DNA of 9,783 nucleotides from Selenomonas sp. GTDB lineage: Bacteria > Bacillota_C > Negativicutes > Selenomonadales > Selenomonadaceae. The stretch lies in contig JAGAYB010000009.1 in the NCBI GenBank assembly GCA_017940705.1, forward strand, positions 1 through 9,783. Direction: 5' to 3'. A program made the translations under genes and the position numbers. The notes under the pieces were generated by a model that was not told where the DNA came from, searched no databases, and saw only the letters and a list, made by a program, of their open reading frames with translations. Positions 5,476 through 9,783 of this stretch are shown here, piece by piece; positions within the stretch are counted from its first letter, which is position 1, and every line of letters begins with the position of its first letter.

Positions 5476-6906
5476 CTAAAGGCGTGTGGCAAGGTTCCAG
5501 CCGTGGTGCAGGGGGCCTGCGCCAGCCCCCAGATTCAGCCCGGAGGTCAGGGCGCCTGTTACATAGTCTTTGCTCATTTGAACGGCCTGAGGCAGGCTAT
5601 AGCCCCTGGCTAAGTGCGCGGCGATGGCTGAGGACAGTGTGCAGCCTGTGCCGTGAGTGTTGGGGTTGGTGATGCGCTTTCCGGGCAGCCATAAGGGGCC
5701 GTCTGCGGTAAAGAGCAGGTCATCGGCATCGGGGAGGCGGTGGCCTCCCTTGCAGAGAACATTACAACCGTAAGCCGTCTGGATTTTCCGGACGGCTTTT
5801 TCCATGGCCGCTTTATCGTTGATGGTGAGGTTGGTCAGGGCTTCCGCTTCCATCAGATTCGGGGTAATCAGTGTGGCCAGAGGGAAAAGCTGTTCCTTTA
5901 AAGCCGTAACAGCGTCCTCGGACAGCAGACGGGCACCGCTGGTGGCTACCATCACCGGGTCAACGACGATGTTTTTCGCCTGATACTGGCGAAGTTTGTC
6001 TGCTGTCACTGCAATGAGGGGCGAGGAAAAGACCATGCCGGTTTTCACCGCGTCAGGGTAAATATCGGTAAAGACGCTGTCCAGCTGGGCGGCGAGAAAG
6101 TCAGGGGCTGCCGGGGAAACTGCGTCCACGCCTTTGGTGTTTTGGGCGGTCAGGGCGGTGATGGCGCTCATGCCGTAAACGCCAAGAGCCTGCATGGTCT
6201 TTAAGTCGGCCTGAATCCCGGCTCCGCCGCTGGAATCACTGCCGGCAATGGTTAAGGCCGTTTTGATGAGAAGGGCGTCAATTTTCTGCCGCAGCCGGGC
6301 GGCGGCTTTTTTTATGTCCGGGGCGGCAAAGATGGCAGAGATGACCGCAAAACCGGAAAGGCCGCAATGGTCAAGGTCAGGCAGGTTCTCCACCGTGATG
6401 CCGCCGATGGCCACTACGGGAATGTTGACAGCATGACAGATGTTTTTGAGTTCATCACGGCTGACGGCAATGGCGTCAGCTTTGGAGCCGGTGGGAAAGA
6501 CAGCTCCGACGCCTAAGTAATCTGCGCCAGCGGCTTCGGCGGCTTTGGCCTGCGCAACGGTCTGAGCTGACACGCCCAGAATTTTATCCGGGCCGAGGAG
6601 GGCGCGGGCCCCACTCACAGACATATCATCCTGACCGATATGGACGCCGTCTGCGTCACAGGCCAGGGCGATTTCCAGCTTGTCATTGACTATGAAGGGG
6701 ACGCTGAAATCATGGCAGAGGGCTTTTATTTCCCGGGCTTCCTGCAGGAAATCCTCGCGGCAGAGAGACTTTTCCCGCAGCTGGATGATGGAAGCGCCGC
6801 CTAAAATGGCAGTCCTTACGGCTTTTACAAGGGGCTGGTCTTTCAGCCAGCGCCTGTCGGTTATAGCGTAGAGCGGCAGGGCTTTTTGTAAATCAGAGGA
6901 TTTCAT
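5476..6906 (-). CDS. thiED: Bifunctional thiamin-phosphate synthase / HMP(-P) kinase (ThiE-ThiD fusion)
   Basis: This 476-residue fusion carries ThiE at about 1-210 and ThiD at about 216-476. ThiD phosphorylates hydroxymethylpyrimidine to its diphosphate; ThiE couples that with thiazole phosphate to give thiamin phosphate. ThiE motifs: IQLREKS (41-47), VNDKLE (73-78), DGVHIGQDD (86-94), GVGAVFPTGSK (132-142), AIGGI (166-170). ThiD motifs: TIAGSDSSGGAGIQADLKT (219-237), TALTAQNTKGV (250-260), DPVMVATSG, TPNLMEAEAL, KGGH, the anion-hole NTHGTGCTLSSAIAAHLARG and a C-terminal GPLHHGW. Both active sites look intact and the linker is very short (about 208-215). The ATG overlaps the end of thiM by 14 nt, indicating translational coupling. 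ThiE-ThiD fusions in this order are known, for example in corynebacteria; the domain order differs from the commoner ThiD-ThiE. It ends 3 bp from the convergent regulator gene, with no terminator seen between. Confidence 0.95.
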   Translation of the reverse strand: MKSSDLQKALPLYAITDRRWLKDQPLVKAVRTAILGGASIIQLREKSLCREDFLQEAREIKALCHDFSVPFIVNDKLEIALACDADGVHIGQDDMSVSGARALLGPDKILGVSAQTVAQAKAAEAAGADYLGVGAVFPTGSKADAIAVSRDELKNICHAVNIPVVAIGGITVENLPDLDHCGLSGFAVISAIFAAPDIKKAAARLRQKIDALLIKTALTIAGSDSSGGAGIQADLKTMQALGVYGMSAITALTAQNTKGVDAVSPAAPDFLAAQLDSVFTDIYPDAVKTGMVFSSPLIAVTADKLRQYQAKNIVVDPVMVATSGARLLSEDAVTALKEQLFPLATLITPNLMEAEALTNLTINDKAAMEKAVRKIQTAYGCNVLCKGGHRLPDADDLLFTADGPLWLPGKRITNPNTHGTGCTLSSAIAAHLARGYSLPQAVQMSKDYVTGALTSGLNLGAGAGPLHHGWNLATRL

Positions 6907-7717
6907 ATTTAGCCCCCTTGTCTAAAACTTCGCCGGTCATATTGTAAATGGCATCAATAATGCGGCTGCGGCAGGTGGCGTTGCCTTCATGGGCGGCTAA
7001 ATGGGCGCAGGCAATTTCTCCGGCAAGCCCCATGGCGCAGACAGCAGCGGCGGCAGCTTCAAGCGGAGCTGTTGGATTTGCGGCAATGGCGGCTGCGGTC
7101 AGGGCTGAGCACTGGCAGCCTGTGCCGGTGATACGGCTCATTTCCGGGCGGCCGTTGCGGATGACGTAGCACTTGTCCGCGTCGGCTACCAAATCAATGG
7201 CGCCGGTGATAGCTGTGATGGTGTTGAGTTTTTGGGCGGCGGCTTTGGCAAAGGCGGCTGCCTGCAAGAGATTTTCCGGGGAGATACTGTCCACGGCTGC
7301 GGCATCCACGCCCTGAGTATGGCCGGTATCACCTATAAGCACCTTGATTTCGGAGATATTGCCGCGAATGACGGTGACTGGTGCAGCTGCCAGTATGCTT
7401 TGGGCGGCACCTGTGCGCAGGGCGCTGGCTCCTGCTCCCACCGGGTCAAGGGTGATGGGATGTCCGGCATCTGCGGCTCTGGCAGCTGCCAGCAGCATGG
7501 ATTCCAGCAGACGCTGGTTCAGGGTGCCGATGTTGAGACAGAGTCCCTGTGTGATGGCGGTGATGTCTGTCATTTCCTCCTGACAGTCGGCCATGATGGG
7601 GCTGGCACCGCAGGCCAGCGTGATGTTGGCCACGTCATTTACGGTGACGTAGTTGGTGATGTGGTGAATGATGGGGCTGTTTTTACGAATATTGTCCCAG
7701 TATGAACCCAGTGGCAT
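6893..7717 (-). CDS. thiM: Hydroxyethylthiazole kinase
   Basis: ThiM phosphorylates 4-methyl-5-(2-hydroxyethyl)thiazole, a salvage step feeding thiamin-phosphate synthase. The 274-residue product has the usual length and motifs: IIHHITNYVTVNDVAN (16-31), GASPIMAD (37-44), LDPVGAGAS (90-98), RGNISEI (118-124), ITGAIDLV (170-177) and ITGTGCQCSALTAA (196-209), in which C201 corresponds to the conserved cysteine of the GTGC motif. The start is set at 7717, where AAAGGAGGAG (7731 down to 7722) precedes ATG by 4 bases. A longer frame reaching 7780 would translate the terminator and riboswitch and is rejected. It is first in the thiM-thiED operon and is controlled by the TPP riboswitch and terminator immediately upstream. 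With no thiC, thiG or thiF here, this is a salvage operon. Confidence 0.95.
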   Translation of the reverse strand: MPLGSYWDNIRKNSPIIHHITNYVTVNDVANITLACGASPIMADCQEEMTDITAITQGLCLNIGTLNQRLLESMLLAAARAADAGHPITLDPVGAGASALRTGAAQSILAAAPVTVIRGNISEIKVLIGDTGHTQGVDAAAVDSISPENLLQAAAFAKAAAQKLNTITAITGAIDLVADADKCYVIRNGRPEMSRITGTGCQCSALTAAAIAANPTAPLEAAAAAVCAMGLAGEIACAHLAAHEGNATCRSRIIDAIYNMTGEVLDKGAKYEIL

Positions 7718-7732
7718 AAAACTCCTCCTTTG

Positions 7733-7763
7733 AAAAAAGGGGCTATCCGAAAAGGATAGCCCC
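7733..7763 (-). terminator. Riboswitch-controlled intrinsic terminator in the thiM leader
   Basis: On the minus strand GGGGCTATCC (7763-7754), a 5-nt loop and GGATAGCCCC (7748-7739) form a perfect 10-bp stem followed by six Ts (7738-7733). It sits between the TPP aptamer and the thiM ribosome binding site, so it is the expression platform: transcription stops when TPP is bound. The ribosome binding site starts 2 bases after the T-run and is outside the stem, which argues for control at transcription rather than at translation. Confidence 0.92.
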
Positions 7764-7778
7764 TGCTGCTCAGCTTGC

Positions 7779-7863
7779 ATACTTTCCTACGTTGGCATTA
7801 TCCAAATCAGGTGCGGTCGAAACGCCCAGTTTCCTCTCAGCCCGTCTGCGAGCTCCCGTGTAC
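7779..7863 (-). promoter_or_regulatory. TPP riboswitch (THI box) aptamer
   Basis: Read on the minus strand, the segment carries the THI-box consensus: ACGGGAGC, then GGGCTGAGAGG (the CUGAGA that binds the pyrimidine), GACCGCACCTGAT, and TGGATAATGCCAACGTAGGAA (pyrophosphate side). Short P1 arms are GTAC (7863-7860) and GTAT (7782-7779). It controls the salvage operon thiM-thiED by the terminator 15 nt further on. The aptamer's GGATA (7803-7799) can pair with the terminator's 5' arm TATCC, an imperfect candidate antiterminator in the TPP-free state (inference). Confidence 0.97.
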
Positions 7864-7884
7864 TTATATGCTGTTTATGCTTAC

Positions 7885-7913
7885 ACTTTACGTCCTGAGA
7901 AGATTTTTGTCAA
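7885..7913 (-). promoter_or_regulatory. Predicted promoter of the thiM-thiED operon
   Basis: On the minus strand a consensus -35 TTGACA (7913-7908) and a -10 TAAAGT (7890-7885) are separated by 17 bp. The transcript would start near 7878, giving about 160 nt of leader that contains the complete TPP aptamer and terminator. Confidence 0.8.
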
Positions 7914-7929
7914 GGTGTCCTGTGCGGTC

Positions 7930-7958
7930 TTGAAGGAAAAAAGGCTTTTCGGTAGAAT
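7930..7958 (+). promoter_or_regulatory. Predicted promoter of the exonuclease gene
   Basis: TTGAAG (7930-7935) and TAGAAT (7953-7958) have a 17-bp spacer. The start would be near 7965, giving a 60-nt leader. The -35 element is back to back with that of the thi promoter, 16 bp away. Confidence 0.65.
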
Positions 7959-8024
7959 ATTATCATATATGATTAAATTAGGGACTGTTCCTAAGACAGT
8001 TTCTGGGAAAGCGCAGGGATACCG

Positions 8025-8690
8025 ATGAAGTACGTGGTTATAGATTTGGAAATGAATCCGGTTGACAGGGAATTTCGTGACGTGCGGCGGCGCATGAACG
8101 AGGAAGTCATTGAGTTTGGGGCTGTACGCCTGGATGAGAACTTTCAGCAGGAGGGAGAGTTCCAGTGCTATGTGGAGCCGGAGTACGGCAAGATAAAGAA
8201 ACATATAACGAGCCTTACCAGCATAACCCAGAGCATGGTGGACGGGCAGGGGCATTATGCGGATGCTTTTCATAAATTCGTGGACTGGATTGGTGAGGAA
8301 GAGACAAAGATTTATTCATGGAGCATGTCCGATATCAAGCAGCTGAAAAAGGAATGCCGTTTTAAATTGCCGGACTTTGATGTGGAATGGCTGGACAGCC
8401 GCTGGGTGGATTTGCAGCAGGAATTTGACGACAGGCTGGGGCTGCATAACAGTCTGGCGCTGAAACACGCTTTGGGCGCAATGGATCATAAGTTTGAAGG
8501 CACTCAGCATACGGCCTTGGCGGACGCCGTCAATACCAGCGCTATTCTCGTGCTGATGCAGGATGATGCGAAGTTCCGTCAGACCATGCAGCCGGTGCTG
8601 GATATTTTGGAGCCTCAGGAAGACTTGTCCAGCTCCATTGGCGATTTGTGCCCCGATTTGCTGAAGCTCCGGGAAAATCTGGGGGATTGA
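8025..8690 (+). CDS. DEDDh-type 3'-5' exonuclease domain protein
   Basis: This 221-residue protein consists of a single RNase T/DNA Q-type exonuclease domain. The DEDDh catalytic set is visible: D7 and E9 in VVIDLEMN, D103 in SWSMSDIKQL and H162/D167 in QHTALADAVNT. The ITSLTSITQSMV segment (61-72) is the usual element after strand 3. It resembles the KapD/ERI-1-like branch, suggesting an enzyme acting on RNA or DNA 3' ends; the substrate cannot be told from sequence. The C-terminal tail (about 180-221) has no recognised domain. The weak ribosome binding site AGGGA (8015-8019) lies 5 bases before the ATG. It is a single-gene unit with its own promoter and terminator, divergent from the thi operon. 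Confidence 0.87.
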   Translation: MKYVVIDLEMNPVDREFRDVRRRMNEEVIEFGAVRLDENFQQEGEFQCYVEPEYGKIKKHITSLTSITQSMVDGQGHYADAFHKFVDWIGEEETKIYSWSMSDIKQLKKECRFKLPDFDVEWLDSRWVDLQQEFDDRLGLHNSLALKHALGAMDHKFEGTQHTALADAVNTSAILVLMQDDAKFRQTMQPVLDILEPQEDLSSSIGDLCPDLLKLRENLGD

Positions 8691-8697
8691 GGAAGGG

Positions 8698-8747
8698 ATA
8701 ACTCTTGGCAGGCTTGGTTTACGAGCAGGGCCGGGGGTTATTTTTTT
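8698..8747 (+). terminator. Intrinsic terminator after the exonuclease gene
   Basis: Arms 8698-8709 and 8730-8741 pair over 12 bp, including several G-U pairs, around a 20-nt loop, followed by seven Ts (8741-8747). It begins 8 bases after the stop codon and separates this unit from pheA. Confidence 0.8.
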
Positions 8748-8840
8748 GCAGGTAAACAGGAACAGATAAAATGCCGGTTTGATTATGTGGTATAAATGTT
8801 TGCTGTACATATACATAATGTAACTTTTGTATAAAAATAC

Positions 8841-8869
8841 TTGTTAATTGTTATCAATTATGCTATGAT
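8841..8869 (+). promoter_or_regulatory. Predicted pheA promoter
   Basis: TTGTTA (8841-8846) and TATGAT (8864-8869) are separated by 17 bp. The start would be about 8876, which gives a leader of roughly 27 nt for an ATG at 8903 and would make a TTG start at 8879 almost leaderless. The leader is too short for an attenuator or T-box. Confidence 0.7.
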
Positions 8870-8879
8870 GATAACAATT
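8846..8879. promoter_or_regulatory. Inverted-repeat operator candidate over the pheA promoter
   Basis: AATTGTTATCA (8846-8856) and TGATAACAATT (8869-8879) form a perfect 11-bp inverted repeat with a 12-bp spacer, arm centres 23 bp apart (about two helical turns). It covers the -35/-10 spacer, the end of the -10 and the expected start site, where a bound protein would block transcription. The left arm also belongs to a 17-bp element (8841-8857) resembling a Fur box. The regulator is not known. Confidence 0.5.
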
Positions 8880-8902
8880 TGAAAAGGACAGGTGGAACAG
8901 TG

Positions 8903-9736
8903 ATGGTAAAAACGATGGGGGTTTTAGGGCCGGCAGGCACCCATAGCGAAGCAGCGGCGGTATATTTGCAAAAACATATAGCAGAGGAATACCGGCTGCG
9001 GCTCTACGGGGATATTTTCGACTGCCTGCAGGCGGTGGAGGCCGGCGAGGTAGATACGGCACTGGTGCCGGTGGAAAACTCTCTGGAGGGAGCCATCAAC
9101 ATCACGCTGGACACGCTGGCCAGAAGTGACGGGCTGAAAGTCTGGCGCGAACTTATCTGGCCGGTGCATAATCAACTGCTGGCCCGGCAGCAGGGGGCTG
9201 TAAAGCGTATTTACTCCCATGCCCAGCCCATATCCCAGTGCCGCGATTTTTTGCAGGCGCATTATCCGCAGGCTGAGCTTATCAAGGTGGCCAGCACTGC
9301 CAGAGCGGCGGAACTGGTGGCGGCGGAACCTATAGACTCAGGCAGTGCCGCCATTGCTACCCAGCGTGCCGGAGAATTGCTGGGACTGGTGCCGCTGGCT
9401 GCGGAGATACAGGACAGCGCTGCCAACTGCACGCGGTTTTTTCAGGTGGGCCGGGGGAATATGCGATATTTACCGCAGGAAAAGGTGCTGATTATCTGTC
9501 AGATTGACGGCGCCAAGGCCGGTGCCCTCTATGATGTGCTGGGGGAATTTGCCAGCCGGGGCATCAATATGACGCGCATTGAGTCACGTCCTGCCCGGAC
9601 AGAGCTGGGTGCCTATATTTTCTTTTTTGATTTGGAATACAGCGCAGAGCCGCAGCTGGCGGAGGCCATTGAGGCCGTGGCCGGCAGGAGTATCTGGCTG
9701 CGCAATCTGGGCACGTTTCCTGTGCTGACTGTATAA
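8903..9736 (+). CDS. pheA: Prephenate dehydratase with ACT domain
   Basis: PheA converts prephenate to phenylpyruvate, the committed step to phenylalanine, and is normally inhibited by phenylalanine through its ACT domain. The 277-residue protein has the monofunctional (no chorismate mutase) layout: catalytic domain about 4-185 and ACT domain about 193-270. Motifs seen are VLGPAGTHSEAA (7-18), LVPVENSLEGAI (54-65), SHAQPISQCR (105-114) and the NCTRF segment (175-179) containing the essential Thr-Arg. In the ACT domain, GALYDVL (207-213) and IESRP (226-230) are the phenylalanine-binding signatures. ATG 8903 follows AGGTGGA (8890-8896) by 6 bases. A frame from TTG 8879 adds 8 residues but overlaps the promoter. 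It is followed 18 bases later by what looks like aroF, pointing to an aromatic amino acid operon. Confidence 0.95.
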   Translation: MVKTMGVLGPAGTHSEAAAVYLQKHIAEEYRLRLYGDIFDCLQAVEAGEVDTALVPVENSLEGAINITLDTLARSDGLKVWRELIWPVHNQLLARQQGAVKRIYSHAQPISQCRDFLQAHYPQAELIKVASTARAAELVAAEPIDSGSAAIATQRAGELLGLVPLAAEIQDSAANCTRFFQVGRGNMRYLPQEKVLIICQIDGAKAGALYDVLGEFASRGINMTRIESRPARTELGAYIFFFDLEYSAEPQLAEAIEAVAGRSIWLRNLGTFPVLTV

Positions 9737-9754
9737 TAGAAAAGGGGATTGATT

Positions 9755-9783
9755 ATGGTAATTATCATGAATATCGACGCTAC
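9755..9783 (+). CDS. Start of a probable DAHP synthase gene, cut by the window end
   Basis: Only the first nine codons and part of the tenth are present (MVIIMNIDA and then AC, so Thr). The opening resembles the start of AroF-type 3-deoxy-7-phosphoheptulonate synthases (family openings like M-hydrophobic-IVM followed by AT), which catalyse the first step of the shikimate pathway. AAAGGGG (9741-9746) provides a ribosome binding site about 8 bases upstream, and pheA ends 18 bases before, so the two are co-transcribed. The assignment rests on a very short segment and on context. Confidence 0.5.

Noticed and set aside
7232..7705. 157-codon plus-strand frame rich in glycine
   Set aside because: It lies wholly opposite thiM, whose motifs are unambiguous; the composition reflects the complement of alanine-rich codons.
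7718..7780. Longer thiM start at 7780
   Set aside because: The extra residues would be encoded by the terminator hairpin and riboswitch end; the ribosome binding site at 7722-7731 fixes the start at 7717.
7984..8000. Short inverted repeat ACTGT-N7-ACAGT in the exonuclease leader
   Set aside because: Five-base arms are easily expected by chance and there is no T-run or overlap with the start region.
8004..8017. Possible cre (CcpA) site TGGGAAAGCGCAGG before the exonuclease gene
   Set aside because: It misses several conserved positions and the palindrome of the cre consensus, and the gene has no carbon-catabolite link.
8804..8823. Inverted repeat TACAT-N7-ATGTA between the exonuclease terminator and pheA promoter
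   Set aside because: Short arms in an AT-rich stretch, about 20 bp upstream of the -35, and no second copy; too weak to call.

Overview
The window looks like a chromosomal segment from an anaerobic Firmicute, most likely a Negativicutes/Selenomonadaceae-type organism. This is inferred from the mix of an E. coli-like glucitol phosphotransferase gene set with a streptococcal/lactobacillus-type sorbitol-6-phosphate dehydrogenase, a TPP riboswitch with a Gram-positive-style intrinsic terminator, strong purine-rich Shine-Dalgarno sites, and fairly GC-rich genes. The first ~950 bases are visibly more AT-rich than the rest and carry accessory-type genes. No rRNA, tRNA, CRISPR array or insertion sequence was seen.

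Layout. (1) 1-950: a Uma2/DUF820 nuclease-fold gene with a terminator, then a decayed, N-terminally truncated YafQ/RelE-type toxin gene with no antitoxin, then a second strong terminator. (2) 950-4500: a control region (promoter, five phased A/T tracts, two copies of a palindromic operator-like element) followed by gutM-srlA-srlE-srlB and an SDR-type sorbitol-6-phosphate dehydrogenase. Together these would import sorbitol (glucitol) by phosphorylation and convert sorbitol-6-phosphate to fructose-6-phosphate. A hairpin with a weak T-tract separates this operon from a co-directional SorC/DeoR-type sugar-phosphate regulator (4534-5472), the probable specific regulator. (3) 5476-7913, minus strand: a thiamin salvage operon. 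A sigma70-type promoter leads into a TPP riboswitch, an intrinsic terminator, thiM (hydroxyethylthiazole kinase) and then a thiE-thiD fusion overlapping thiM by 14 nt. It recycles the thiazole and pyrimidine moieties and joins them to thiamin phosphate under TPP feedback. It meets the sorC-type gene tail to tail with 3 bp between the stop codons. (4) 7930-8747, plus strand: a DEDDh 3'-5' exonuclease gene, transcribed divergently from the thi operon from a back-to-back promoter and closed by a terminator. (5) 8841-9783: promoter with an 11-bp inverted repeat, pheA (prephenate dehydratase with ACT domain), and the first codons of a gene that looks like DAHP synthase. This would be an aromatic amino acid operon running off the window.

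Most genes are ordinary metabolic genes. The points most worth a second look are the architecture of the gut promoter region (phased A-tracts between two matching palindromes 136 bp apart), the inverted-repeat/Fur-like operator on the pheA promoter, and the truncated orphan toxin gene. I do not see convincing evidence for a wholly new biological system.
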